Below, piece by piece: positions 16,859-24,786 of a DNA stretch of 43,888 nucleotides; the first letter of the stretch is position 1, and each line of letters begins with the position of its first letter. Position numbers and translations under genes: made by a program. The stretch comes from Desulfuromonadales bacterium. GTDB lineage: Bacteria; Desulfobacterota; Desulfuromonadia; Desulfuromonadales; BM103. The notes under the pieces are model-generated. The model did no database searches, was not told the origin of the DNA, and saw only the letters and a list, made by a program, of their open reading frames with translations. The stretch lies in the NCBI GenBank assembly GCA_030145195.1, contig JAQYVY010000031.1, positions 1-43,888 of the forward strand, in the 5' to 3' direction.

Positions 16859-18049
16859 TCAGCGGCTCAGATAGTCATCAATTTCAGAAAACTGCTCAAT
16901 ATCCTTTTGCATCACTCCACAGGCATTAAATTCTTCACGCCATCCTGCCACAGCAGTAAAAACCTGCTCGACAATTTCAACAGCACCCGAGACACCCCAG
17001 ACCCGACCCATCCGCTCCAGGTTAGCCCGCCCCGGATAGACCGGATCGAGATCAAAGAACAGAACGTGCTCGCCTCGCTGTCCGATGTCCGGGACCAGGT
17101 CGAAGGCTGGCGACAACCTCCACCCCTCTTCACAGGTGCATGTCATCCAGAAGTTCTTCAGATGATCGTCGGTATTGTGTACGACTGCATTAAAAGCCAT
17201 CTGACGAAACAACCGTTCAGAATCGACTTGCGGGTCAGCACTGACCTTGCGCATCACGTCCAGGAGGTCAGTATATCGCGCATGATAGTACCCCGTAGCC
17301 TTGAGCAGTGTTTGCAGGCTGACCATGTGGCGCCGCCCCTGCGGCAAAATATCGAAACGCTCAACCAGCAACACCGGACGGCTGCCGCATTCGATCAGTT
17401 TTGTCGACGGAACGTCTAACCCAGCTTTTTTTGCCAAAACCATTGTCGCCGCTTCTATACGCACCACGTCGACATTGTCTTTGATACTCGGAAATTTGGC
17501 GAGGTAATGTTTGTCGGCCTGTTCGTCATGAACCAGAGCCTTGGGACGCGCTCCGCCTGGCGAACTTCCTGCACCAAGCAGCAGGTTGATATCAATATCA
17601 GATTTGTCACCACGCTCAAAAGCCTCAGCACCCCGCACCAGACGATCAAGATTCAAGACAGAAGCTTCCGATACTATTCTCTCCGGAACACCCTGCTCAG
17701 CATACGATAGCGCACCAAGCCCTGAAGCACCCAACTTGAGGAGAAGATTCGCCAGAATTTGCTGATGGAGAGGAATATCATTCTTACGAACCAATAAGCG
17801 CCGTCCCCAGACGTCAGGGAGACTGTCTTCGAACACTCCGAAAACACCTGGATGCTCGACATTGAATTCACCTTCACCCAACGGCAGGGAAACCGGGTCA
17901 AGTGCGAAGGCACCTGTATGGTTTAAATAGTCGGGCACATAACGAAAAGCTCCACGCCCCCTGCCATCGCCACCAATTTCGCAAACCATCTCTCCGGCAA
18001 GGACTTGGTTCGCTTTAAGAGTAACCCAGACTTCGATTCGATTGATCAT
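16859..18049 (-). CDS. hipA: HipA-family serine/threonine kinase toxin
   Basis: A 396-residue protein of usual HipA length. The N-terminal subdomain contains HPGVFGVFEDSLPDVWGRRLL near residues 66-86. The kinase core has the flexible SSPGGARPK loop at 162-170, VERF at 229-232, the catalytic HNTDDHLKN at 291-299 (D294 presumed catalytic) and the metal-binding SPAFDLVPD at 313-321. In Escherichia coli, HipA phosphorylates glutamyl-tRNA synthetase and induces dormancy; other HipA proteins hit other targets. All the expected active-site residues are present, so it looks intact. It overlaps hipB by four bases (ATGA), with antitoxin first. Confidence 0.93.
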   Translation of the reverse strand: MINRIEVWVTLKANQVLAGEMVCEIGGDGRGRGAFRYVPDYLNHTGAFALDPVSLPLGEGEFNVEHPGVFGVFEDSLPDVWGRRLLVRKNDIPLHQQILANLLLKLGASGLGALSYAEQGVPERIVSEASVLNLDRLVRGAEAFERGDKSDIDINLLLGAGSSPGGARPKALVHDEQADKHYLAKFPSIKDNVDVVRIEAATMVLAKKAGLDVPSTKLIECGSRPVLLVERFDILPQGRRHMVSLQTLLKATGYYHARYTDLLDVMRKVSADPQVDSERLFRQMAFNAVVHNTDDHLKNFWMTCTCEEGWRLSPAFDLVPDIGQRGEHVLFFDLDPVYPGRANLERMGRVWGVSGAVEIVEQVFTAVAGWREEFNACGVMQKDIEQFSEIDDYLSR

Positions 18050-18354
18050 TTTCCACCTTTACGCGATGCGCGCTGGCGTTTCGGTTTTTGTGTCTGCTCG
18101 TATTTGTCGAAAAGACTCTCTTTCGGCATAAGCAACCGATCAAGGTCCTCCACATGCCCGAGGAGATCCAAAGCCACTGCCCAGTGCCCAAGCTGCACCT
18201 TGTGATCACCGTTCTCCATCTTATAGAGTGTCGGGACACTTACACCAATGCGTGAGGCAAAGACCTTCTGCGTCTCATTACGTTGCAAGCGTTCCTCGCG
18301 CAACCGGGCGCCAAGAGCCTTTAAGCTTTCCGTGACCGAACCTGAGACTATCAT
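18046..18354 (-). CDS. hipB: HipB-family XRE antitoxin
   Basis: A 102-residue DNA-binding protein whose helix-turn-helix is visible as ETQKVFASRIGVSVPTLYKM. It neutralises HipA and represses the operon. ATG 18354 is chosen over GTG 18363 because TTAGG stands 8 bases upstream of it. The basic C-terminal tail (QTQKPKRQRASRKGGK) is longer than in the E. coli protein and may contact DNA or HipA. An inverted repeat over the promoter at 18380-18414 is the likely binding site. Confidence 0.88.
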   Translation of the reverse strand: MIVSGSVTESLKALGARLREERLQRNETQKVFASRIGVSVPTLYKMENGDHKVQLGHWAVALDLLGHVEDLDRLLMPKESLFDKYEQTQKPKRQRASRKGGK

Positions 18355-18379
18355 TTTCCACACCTAACCATAAGCATAA

Positions 18380-18414
18380 TTTGCATTATCCATAAATTTT
18401 CTAGTTTATGCAAA
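18380..18414 (-). promoter_or_regulatory. hipBA promoter overlapped by a candidate HipB operator
   Basis: Inverted half-sites TTTGCAT (18380-18386) and ATGCAAA (18408-18414) coincide with a minus-strand -35 TTTGCA (18414-18409) and -10 GATAAT (18390-18385), spaced 18 bases. A further half-site-like GCATAAT lies just downstream. A repressor bound here would block polymerase, as in other hipBA operons. The site and role are read from pattern only. Confidence 0.5.
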
Positions 18415-18578
18415 CTATATTTACTATTATCAGGACACAGTAGAAACTGACGGCAAAGAAGATTTAACAAGACAGATTGTTCTATGGGAACCATGAGTCC
18501 CCTATTGGAAGACAACGGTGACAACACAAAAAACGCCCGAATGGTAATCAGCCGGTCGTTTGCAGAGGAATGAACCAG

Positions 18579-18709
18579 GTGGGTAATAAACAAAAATGGC
18601 CCACCCAGAAGACTCTGGAGGGGCCGTTTTGTGAGAAATCCCGAAAAATTTCTCAAGGCAACAGCTAAGTCGCTGTTATAGTTGGTACCCGGGACGAGAA
18701 TCGAACTCG
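18579..18709 (-). repeat. Direct repeat, right copy: tRNA-Leu 3' end and terminator
   Basis: Right member of the repeat pair with 16405-16533. It includes the intact 3' end of the tRNA-Leu gene and 104 bases downstream. The two copies differ at scattered positions, so the duplication is not recent. The stretch 18415-18578, upstream of hipBA, contains no gene I can support. Confidence 0.8.
18593..18630 (-). terminator. tRNA-Leu terminator
   Basis: AAAATGGCCC (18593-18602) and GGGCCGTTTT (18621-18630) pair with one mismatch; CCAGA/TCTGG forms an inner stem. On the minus strand the hairpin is followed by a T-rich run (TTTTTGTTTATT). It lies about 50 bases past the tRNA 3' end. Confidence 0.65.
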
Positions 18710-18769
18710 TACAGGATTGCTCCCGAGGGATTTTAAGTCCCTTGCGTCTACCAGTTCCGCCACCCGGGC
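18683..18769 (-). tRNA. tRNA-Leu (anticodon UAA)
   Basis: The 87-base minus-strand gene begins GCCCGGGTGGCGGAA and ends CCCGGGTACCA. The acceptor arm pairs GCCCGGG with CCCGGGT, the anticodon stem-loop is AGGGA-CTTAAAA-TCCCT giving anticodon UAA, a long variable arm CGGGAGCAATCCTGT marks a class II tRNA, and the T-arm is ACGAG-TTCGATT-CTCGT. CCA is encoded. A degraded copy of the 3' end lies 2.2 kb away at 16405. Confidence 0.97.
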
Positions 18770-18790
18770 AAAGAATCAAAAGTTCGGCTA

Positions 18791-18820
18791 TTATTAGTGC
18801 AATTATGAGCAGTGTGTCAA
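18791..18820 (-). promoter_or_regulatory. Promoter of tRNA-Leu
   Basis: The minus strand carries a perfect -35 TTGACA (18820-18815), an 18-base spacer and -10 TAATAA (18796-18791), about 20 bases before the tRNA 5' end. Confidence 0.6.
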
Positions 18821-18833
18821 CCGGAGGTTTACT

Positions 18834-19037
18834 ATGCAGGACACTTTTATTTGCCCTCATTGCGGCAAACCGGGTCAACGCTACCGCAACCCCTTTCCGA
18901 CCGTGGACATCATCATACGAATCGCAGATCAAATTGTTCTGATTGAGCGCCGCAACCCACCTTTAGGTTGGGCTCTCCCTGGTGGCTTTGTCGATCTTCA
19001 GGCGGATTGTCGTGAGGCTTCTGCCGAGAAGAAATGA
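18834..19037 (+). pseudogene. Truncated Nudix hydrolase
   Basis: GGAGG then ATG opens a 67-codon frame. It has a small zinc-ribbon start (CPHC, without the second pair that would close it) followed by the Nudix beta strands VDIIIRIADQIVLIERRNPP and GWALPGGFVD. The frame should continue through the Nudix box (GX5EX7REUXEEXGU) for about 100 more residues, but after GGFVD it passes into unrelated residues and stops. The Glu residues that bind metal are lost, so the product is not expected to hydrolyse nucleotides. It runs convergently into the mqnA 3' end and overlaps it by 40 bases. Confidence 0.75.
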
Positions 19038-19843
19038 AAGTCGGGGACGGTGTCAAGCAGTTGATGTTTTTCACACAAGGTAAAGAACAGACGTAAGCCC
19101 TCAAGGTGGACATCACTCAAGTCGTAGTCGATTCCCTGCCAGTAATTTTCCAACCCGGCCGGGCTGAAGCCACTGTTCTCGGCGTAATGGGCGGCCAATG
19201 CGGGCAAATCGGCAAACGCCCGTTGCCGCGCACTTTTGAGTTGCGGGGTGAACCGGGCAATTTCATCAAAATGCTTTGAGACCGCATCGCGACGCAGCAG
19301 CCAGAGCGCGAACACAAAGGGCAAACCGGTAAAATGGTACCAAAGCGCGCCTAGATCGGTAATCTGCACATCCTGCGGACAGTTCTGCGCGGCAGTGAGA
19401 GCCCGGTCGCCAATCAGCAAGGCACTCTGGCCGGCGGCGAGGGCCTCTTCAACGCGACCTTGCGGCACCTGACAGCGCGCATCGTTCACACCGCAAAACT
19501 CCAGCAGAAGAATCTTTAACAGATTGATCGAGGTGGCGGACTCACCGGTTATGGCGATATCCTGGCCATCCAGCAGACTGATGGGCCCGCGGGAGAAGAG
19601 CAAGACACTATGGACCGGACCGATACTGCTGATTGAATGCTCGGGTAAGAGCAGATATTGATCGGCATTCAAGCCATACTCAAAAGACGAGGACGGGCAG
19701 GCATCAATCCGGCCTTGAGAGAGCAGAGTATTCAGTTCGGAGGGAACGCCGGAGACAATTTCGCCATCAAAGCCCTCATCAACCAAATAATGGAAATAAG
19801 GGACAACATTCAGATATGAGATACGACCGATACGAAGTGTCAT
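18998..19843 (-). CDS. mqnA: Chorismate dehydratase MqnA (futalosine menaquinone pathway)
   Basis: A 281-residue protein from ATG 19843; the longer frame upstream has no family similarity. MqnA removes water from chorismate to form 3-enolpyruvoylbenzoate, the first step of the futalosine route to menaquinone. Typical segments are RIGRISYLNVVPYFH at the start, GVPSELNTLLSQGRIDACPSSS near residues 46-67, TGESATSINLLKILL near 110-125 and LGALWYHFTGLPFVFALWLLR near 170-190. The last residues (EASRQSA) are encoded on the strand opposite the Nudix fragment and probably replace an original C-terminus. No other mqn gene is nearby. Confidence 0.9.
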   Translation of the reverse strand: MTLRIGRISYLNVVPYFHYLVDEGFDGEIVSGVPSELNTLLSQGRIDACPSSSFEYGLNADQYLLLPEHSISSIGPVHSVLLFSRGPISLLDGQDIAITGESATSINLLKILLLEFCGVNDARCQVPQGRVEEALAAGQSALLIGDRALTAAQNCPQDVQITDLGALWYHFTGLPFVFALWLLRRDAVSKHFDEIARFTPQLKSARQRAFADLPALAAHYAENSGFSPAGLENYWQGIDYDLSDVHLEGLRLFFTLCEKHQLLDTVPDFHFFSAEASRQSA

Positions 19844-19956
19844 GTTAATAAGGTCAACTCTGGGGTAAAGACGATCTTGATGTGAAGCTGTAGAATTGAG
19901 AAAAAATAATGTCGGGATATTATCACGCTCAACGGCATCGTTCAACGGTCAAAAAC

Positions 19957-20769
19957 TCAATGCTTTAAATTCCACTCCGGGTTGCCAAATTTTTCTTTCA
20001 GCAATAGCTGAGCCAGTGAATCTTCCAAAGCGCTTGGCTCGGAGTGCTCCCATTCAATCTGCAACTGACGTCTAAAAACTTCAGTCAGTCGAGACTCCAC
20101 GGTGGCGATATCGAGCGGCTCTGACGCCTGCAGATTTAGCCAGCCGACACTCTCCATCAGCTTGCGATCTTCAATTCTTAAGACCCTTCGCAACAGTTCC
20201 AGATCCATCTCAAGCGGCAACGAGCCATGCTGCAGAAACGCCTGACCGTGACGCTTTTGCGCACTCCCGGCGACCTTGCGCCCAGAGATCACCAGCTCAT
20301 ACTGTGAGGGTGCCGAGAAACAGACCGCTTTCGCCGGGTTGCTGTGACCACCACGGGGTTTGCCCGGCACCAACTCGGCTGGAAGGCCCAACTGCTGTAA
20401 AGTTTCCTGAAGGACTTCGGCGATCACCCGGTAGCAACTGAGGACATCATGCGCGAACTTGCCGGTATTCAGCGGCGCGATAACCGCGTAGGTGACTTCA
20501 TGATCATGCAGGACCGCCCGGCCTCCAGTTGTTCTGCGGACAACATCAAGGCCCTCCTGGCGGCAAACTTCGAGATCAAGGTCTTTCGCAACCGACTGCG
20601 CATAACCGATCGTAACCGTTGTCGGCTGCCAACGATAAAACCTCAGAATCGGGGGCGACTCGCCAAGCGCGACGCGTTGCAATAAGGCTTCGTCGAGAGC
20701 CATGTTCATGGCTCCGGACTGAAACCCAGAATTGATTAAGCGCCATTTCTGTATATTTGAGGTGTTCAC
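19957..20769 (-). CDS. Lipoate-protein ligase A / LipM-type octanoyltransferase family
   Basis: A 270-residue BPL_LplA_LipB-fold enzyme. It begins with the conserved WRLINSGFQSGAMNMALDEALL; next come RFYRWQPTTVTIGYAQ near residues 43-58 and RRTTGGRAVLHDHEVTYAV near 78-96, and the catalytic-lysine segment VISGRKVAGSAQKRH near 150-164. It lacks the extra C-terminal domain of E. coli LplA, and its length suits LipM-type octanoyltransferases or single-domain ligases. It attaches a lipoyl or octanoyl group to E2 or GcvH lysines. Start GTG 20769 is weakly supported by its ribosome site but is needed for the conserved N-terminus. Confidence 0.85.
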   Translation of the reverse strand: MNTSNIQKWRLINSGFQSGAMNMALDEALLQRVALGESPPILRFYRWQPTTVTIGYAQSVAKDLDLEVCRQEGLDVVRRTTGGRAVLHDHEVTYAVIAPLNTGKFAHDVLSCYRVIAEVLQETLQQLGLPAELVPGKPRGGHSNPAKAVCFSAPSQYELVISGRKVAGSAQKRHGQAFLQHGSLPLEMDLELLRRVLRIEDRKLMESVGWLNLQASEPLDIATVESRLTEVFRRQLQIEWEHSEPSALEDSLAQLLLKEKFGNPEWNLKH

Positions 20770-20800
20770 GACGATAGAATCCAGAAACAGGTGAAAACAT

Positions 20801-20899
20801 TTAACGCAAAGACGCCAAGCCGCAAAGGATATTAACTACAATCAAGTCAACAGCTCAGGTTTTGAAGCCTTTCTTTGCGTTCTTTGCGCCTTAGCGATA
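20801..20899. repeat. Intergenic imperfect inverted repeat, copy 6
   Basis: TTAACGCAAAGACGCCAAGC, followed by CGCAAAGG, is mirrored by CTTTCTTTGCGTTCTTTGCG followed by CCTTAGCGATAAA. It is the closest relative of the 9601 unit. It fills the gap between the accC terminator and the lipoate ligase-family gene. Confidence 0.7.
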
Positions 20900-20965
20900 A
20901 ATCTTATTGTTTTGTCCTATTAACTTGAGAACAAACTTCATTTGTTAAACTGGCGCTGATTGTAT

Positions 20966-20995
20966 CAAAAAGAAAGGCCAGGAGAACCTGGCCTT
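20966..20995 (-). terminator. Intrinsic terminator of the accBC transcript
   Basis: On the minus strand AAGGCCAGG, loop TTCT, CCTGGCCTT and then TCTTTTTG; a perfect 9-bp stem ending six bases past the accC stop. Confidence 0.9.
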
Positions 20996-21000
20996 AAACT

Positions 21001-22338
21001 TTAAAGTTTCAACCGCTCGATGAAGCCGGTGTCGATATCCCCATCGATAAAATCTTTGTTTTGCATAATTCTCTGATGAAACGGGATAGTCGTCTTAATT
21101 CCGCCGATAATGAACTCGTCGAGTGAACGAGCCATTCGCTTGATCGCTTCCTCGCGGGTATCGGCATGCACGATCAACTTGGCGATCATCGAATCGTAAT
21201 GAGGCAAGACGACATACTGGTCATAAGCAGCACTGTCGATACGAACACCGAGACCTCCTGGAGGATGATAACCATCAATCTTCCCAGGGAAAGGGGTAAA
21301 TTTAACCGGATCCTCTGCATTGATCCGACATTCAATGGAATGCCCCTTGATCTTAATATCCTTCTGCTTACGGCTCAATGGTTCACCGTAAGCGACCCGG
21401 ATCTGCTCTTTGATAATATCCACTCCAGTCACCATCTCGGTGACAGGGTGCTCGACCTGAACACGAGTATTCATCTCCATGAAGTAGAATTTGCCTTTGG
21501 TATCGAGCAAAAACTCCATGGTTCCGACGCTGGTATAGCCAATCGCCTTGCAGGCATTTACCGCACACTCACAAAGATCTTTGCGTTGCGCCGCAGAAAT
21601 GACGGGACAGGGCGCCTCCTCGATCAGTTTTTGATGGCGTCTCTGAATGGAGCAGTCACGCTCGCCAAGATGGATAACATTGCCGTGCTGGTCAGCGAGA
21701 ATTTGCACCTCAACGTGACGCGGATTCTCGCAAAATTTTTCGATATAGACATCAGCGTTACTAAATGAGGCCTTAGCTTCTGCACGGGCCATGGCAAACT
21801 GGTTTGGCAATGATGCCGGAGAATGGACAACCTTCATGCCCTTACCGCCACCGCCAGCAGTGGCCTTGATAATAACAGGGAAACCAATTGCCGAGGCAAT
21901 CCGCTGAGCTTCTTCTACCGTCTCGACATTATCTTCGGTTCCAGGAAGAATCGGCACACCAGATTTGATGACCGTTTGACGCGCGGCAATCTTGTCACCC
22001 ATCAGGCGGATATTGTCCGGGGTTGGCCCAATAAACACCAAACCACAATTTTCGCAGATTTCTGCAAATTCGGCATTTTCAGCCAGAAAACCATAACCAG
22101 GGTGAATGGCTTCGGCATCAGTAACTTCAGCAGCACTGATAATGGCCTTCATGTTGAGATAACTCTCACTGCTGGGCGCGCTGCCGATGCAGATACTCTC
22201 ATCGGCAATTTTGGTATGCAGGGCGTCGGCATCAACGTCGGAGTGAACCGCTACAGTAAGGATACCGAGTTCCTTACATGCGCGAATAATACGTACAGCA
22301 ATCTCGCCGCGATTGGCGATCAGAATTTTGCGAAACAT
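21001..22338 (-). CDS. accC: Acetyl-CoA carboxylase, biotin carboxylase subunit AccC
   Basis: A 445-residue protein of standard length. It carboxylates biotin on AccB using ATP and bicarbonate, the first half of malonyl-CoA synthesis. The start [20 protein letters not shown] is canonical, with [10 protein letters not shown] near residues 80-89, the glycine-rich ATP loop [12 protein letters not shown] near 157-168, [12 protein letters not shown] near 225-236 and [14 protein letters not shown] near 287-300. AAGGGAG precedes the ATG, 23 bases after accB. A strong terminator follows directly, so accC closes the operon. Confidence 0.97.
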   Translation of the reverse strand: MFRKILIANRGEIAVRIIRACKELGILTVAVHSDVDADALHTKIADESICIGSAPSSESYLNMKAIISAAEVTDAEAIHPGYGFLAENAEFAEICENCGLVFIGPTPDNIRLMGDKIAARQTVIKSGVPILPGTEDNVETVEEAQRIASAIGFPVIIKATAGGGGKGMKVVHSPASLPNQFAMARAEAKASFSNADVYIEKFCENPRHVEVQILADQHGNVIHLGERDCSIQRRHQKLIEEAPCPVISAAQRKDLCECAVNACKAIGYTSVGTMEFLLDTKGKFYFMEMNTRVQVEHPVTEMVTGVDIIKEQIRVAYGEPLSRKQKDIKIKGHSIECRINAEDPVKFTPFPGKIDGYHPPGGLGVRIDSAAYDQYVVLPHYDSMIAKLIVHADTREEAIKRMARSLDEFIIGGIKTTIPFHQRIMQNKDFIDGDIDTGFIERLKL

Positions 22339-22361
22339 TGGGTGTCTCCCTTACATCTAGA

Positions 22362-22832
22362 CTAGAGGCGTTCCACTTTGAAAAGAGGCTCGCCAAATTC
22401 GATCGGTGCGGCATCATCTTTGATGATTTCAATAATCTTGCATTTGAACTCAGCCTCAATCTCATTAAACATTTTCATAGCCTCAACCAGACAAACCGTT
22501 TGACCGGCCTCAACAACATCTCCCACACTGGCAAAATAATCAGCTTCGGGGCTCGGCTTGCGATAAAAAGTGCCTACCATTGGAGAGATAATCGTCTCAT
22601 AGTTATCATCTGCCGCAACGGGTGCAGCCACAGGAGCCGCTGCAGGCGCAGTGGCGACAGCAGGAGCCTGAGGAGTAGAGGACATGATATTTGTTGGGGC
22701 GGCCAGATGGATATATTCCTTATCTGGCCCGCGCTTAATAACAATTTTCTCTTCAGCATTTTCCATTTCAAACTCAGTAATATCGGTGTCGGTGATAATT
22801 TTAACCAAAGCCTTCAGATCTTTGATTTCCAT
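22362..22832 (-). CDS. accB: Acetyl-CoA carboxylase, biotin carboxyl carrier protein AccB
   Basis: A 156-residue protein from ATG 22832, set by an AGGAGG six bases upstream; the frame extends further but without similarity. An N-terminal helical part (EIKDLKALVKIITDTDITEF) is followed by an Ala/Pro-rich mobile linker near residues 60-85, then the biotinyl domain with SPMVGTFYRKPSPEA and the biotinylated lysine in EAMKM near residue 122. It works as the swinging arm between AccC and the carboxyltransferase, whose genes are outside the window. Confidence 0.97.
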   Translation of the reverse strand: MEIKDLKALVKIITDTDITEFEMENAEEKIVIKRGPDKEYIHLAAPTNIMSSTPQAPAVATAPAAAPVAAPVAADDNYETIISPMVGTFYRKPSPEADYFASVGDVVEAGQTVCLVEAMKMFNEIEAEFKCKIIEIIKDDAAPIEFGEPLFKVERL

Positions 22833-22884
22833 GTTGTTCCTCCTTGAGCAGCGCCTCTGTTGTTGAGGCCGCATTATGTATTTT

Positions 22885-23964
22885 TTAGTTTACCAGAACG
22901 TTACAAAACGTCTTGGGGATTTTTGTAAGAATCTTGCTACCATCGGATGTCACTAGTACCATATCTTCAATTCTGACACCACCCACGTCTGGGAGATAAA
23001 TCCCCGGTTCAATGGTAAAGATCATACCCTCTTCTGCCGTTAATCTGCTACGAGGTGAAACAACCGGAGCCTCATGAACTTCCAGACCAACGCCATGACC
23101 GAGGCCATGCCCAAAATACTGACCGTAACCAGCGAGGTCAATATGCTCCCGAGCAATTCGGTCCAATTCAATCAAAGCGATTCCGGGAACCACCGCAGCG
23201 AGGGCACGATCATGAGCCTCAAGTACAATATCGAAAATATTGCGAAGTTCGTCGCTGACTGCGCCCACAGCCAGGGTCACGGTTTCATCGGAATGATAAC
23301 CACGGAAACGGCAACCAAAATCGATCGTTACCAGATCGCCCTGTTCGATGATCCGCTCGCTCGCCACCCCGTGAGGCATGGCACCCCTATAACCGGAAGC
23401 AACAATAAAATCGAACGCTTTCTCCTCAGCGCCACGTTGTTTCAGGGCAAATTCAAGAGCTAGAGCAACAGCTCTTTCGCTGACACCCGGCTGGATCATA
23501 TTGCGAATTTCGGTAAAGGCCTCAAAGTTCGCCTGAGTTGCCACTGAGACCGCACTAACCTCATCGGGTTCCTTACTCAATCGCAAGGAATCCAATTGCT
23601 TACCCAGAGCCACCCATTGCCAGGATTCATCGCCCCTTTGTTGCAAATCCTGAGCAGTACCAAAGGCGAGTTCAGCTTCAAAACCAATCTTGGTGGGAGC
23701 ATAAGTCTTGAGTTGCGTAATGATACTGTCGCCCTTGACTTTATATTCTTCGACACGGTCAGCAACCACCTGCTCTCGCGCCTGCATAGTGTAGCGAGAA
23801 TCTGTTAAAAAAATCATCTCAGTCGATGAGACAATCAATGCACCGTCACTCCCCGTGAAGCCACAGAGATAACGAAGTTGCTCTGGCTTGGAGAATAGTA
23901 TGGCGCTCAGTTCCAACTCAACCAGGAGATTGGAGATTTTCTGCCGACGACAGGGATAATCCAT
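22885..23964 (-). CDS. M24-family Xaa-Pro aminopeptidase
   Basis: A 359-residue metallopeptidase that removes N-terminal residues preceding proline. A creatinase-like N-terminal domain (residues 1 to about 125) precedes the pita-bread catalytic domain. Two-metal ligands are visible in VTIDFGCRFRGYHSDETVT near 210-228 (two Asp), HGLGHGVGLEVHE near 287-299 (His), TIEPGIYLPD near 318-327 (Glu) and GGVRIEDMVL near 329 (Glu). An aroQ-pepP-like-accB-accC order is common in many bacteria (as with efp in some), and the genes lie close together on one strand. Confidence 0.92.
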   Translation of the reverse strand: MDYPCRRQKISNLLVELELSAILFSKPEQLRYLCGFTGSDGALIVSSTEMIFLTDSRYTMQAREQVVADRVEEYKVKGDSIITQLKTYAPTKIGFEAELAFGTAQDLQQRGDESWQWVALGKQLDSLRLSKEPDEVSAVSVATQANFEAFTEIRNMIQPGVSERAVALALEFALKQRGAEEKAFDFIVASGYRGAMPHGVASERIIEQGDLVTIDFGCRFRGYHSDETVTLAVGAVSDELRNIFDIVLEAHDRALAAVVPGIALIELDRIAREHIDLAGYGQYFGHGLGHGVGLEVHEAPVVSPRSRLTAEEGMIFTIEPGIYLPDVGGVRIEDMVLVTSDGSKILTKIPKTFCNVLVN

Positions 23965-23984
23965 GATTTCCTAAATTGGGGAGG

Positions 23985-24425
23985 TTATGACAAACGTGCC
24001 ATTAAGCCACGTAAGGCCAGTTGATAACCAACGGCACCAAAGCCTGCTATCTGTCCGACTACCACACCGGCGACATAGGAGTGATGACGAAAAGTCTCGC
24101 GGGCATGGATATTGGAAAGATGGACTTCGACCGTGGGCAATTCGATTGAGGAGAGGGCGTCACGCAAGGCAATACTGGTATGAGTATAACCGCCAGGGTT
24201 GATGATTATTGCAGCAAAGCCGTCGTCTGCGGCAGCATGAATACGGTCAATCAAGACCCCTTCATGATTGGTCTGGAATGCTTCGACTTCGCAGCCAAGA
24301 TCCGCAGCCAGAAGGTTCACATCACGGTTAATATCGTCAAGGGTCTGCCGTCCGTAAACTTCGGGTTCGCGTCGTCCCAAAAGATTCAGATTCGGCCCAT
24401 TTAGCAGGAGAAAACGAAGAACCAT
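23985..24425 (-). CDS. aroQ: 3-dehydroquinate dehydratase type II AroQ
   Basis: A 146-residue enzyme of the shikimate pathway that dehydrates 3-dehydroquinate; type II enzymes form dodecamers. Motifs: [20 protein letters not shown] near residues 6-25 with the catalytic Tyr24, [16 protein letters not shown] near 76-91, and [19 protein letters not shown] near 99-117 with the catalytic His. It starts two bases after the roadblock gene ends, so the two are translated in tandem. AroB of the same pathway is encoded three genes upstream in the same run. Confidence 0.96.
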   Translation of the reverse strand: MVLRFLLLNGPNLNLLGRREPEVYGRQTLDDINRDVNLLAADLGCEVEAFQTNHEGVLIDRIHAAADDGFAAIIINPGGYTHTSIALRDALSSIELPTVEVHLSNIHARETFRHHSYVAGVVVGQIAGFGAVGYQLALRGLMARLS

Positions 24426-24426
24426 A

Positions 24427-24786
24427 TCAATCTAAAGCCTCAATAAGATTAGCCCCTTCCCGAGTCATTAAATAGCGTCCTTTGCCAAAGTTGCCATCCC
24501 GATTTAATAGCAGGGCAAAGAAATAATCATCACAGAGGGTACGAATCACAATGATAAAACGATCTGTCAGTATTGAGATTTCTTCCATCTCGCCAAGACT
24601 CAATATCTCTGCGGTCTTGCGAATTTCCTTTAGGACATTAGAGTACTCAACCACAACCATCTGTAGATCAATCTCGTCCCCGGGCTGAAAAAACTGATCA
24701 ATGGCAATTCCGTCATAGCCCATGAGGACAGCACCGATGCCGCCACCAGCCTCTTCGACGACCCGTTGCAGAATATCGCTAAACAT
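24427..24786 (-). CDS. Roadblock/LC7-domain protein (MglB-like)
   Basis: A 119-residue single-domain protein. The roadblock fold is suggested by [19 protein letters not shown] near residues 14-32, the long helix [21 protein letters not shown] near 47-67 and strands [16 protein letters not shown] and YFFALLLN. Such proteins act as GTPase-activating or scaffold partners of small Ras-like GTPases such as MglA, which set cell polarity and pilus position in myxobacteria. No mglA gene is in the window. Its reading frame overlaps the TPR gene by eight bases, and it lies near the pil operon, so a role in pilus polarity is plausible but unproved. Confidence 0.8.
   Translation of the reverse strand: MFSDILQRVVEEAGGGIGAVLMGYDGIAIDQFFQPGDEIDLQMVVVEYSNVLKEIRKTAEILSLGEMEEISILTDRFIIVIRTLCDDYFFALLLNRDGNFGKGRYLMTREGANLIEALD

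Noticed and set aside
18351-18932. 193-codon minus-strand ORF
   Set aside because: It reads through the tRNA-Leu gene, its terminator and the hipB operator; a shadow frame.
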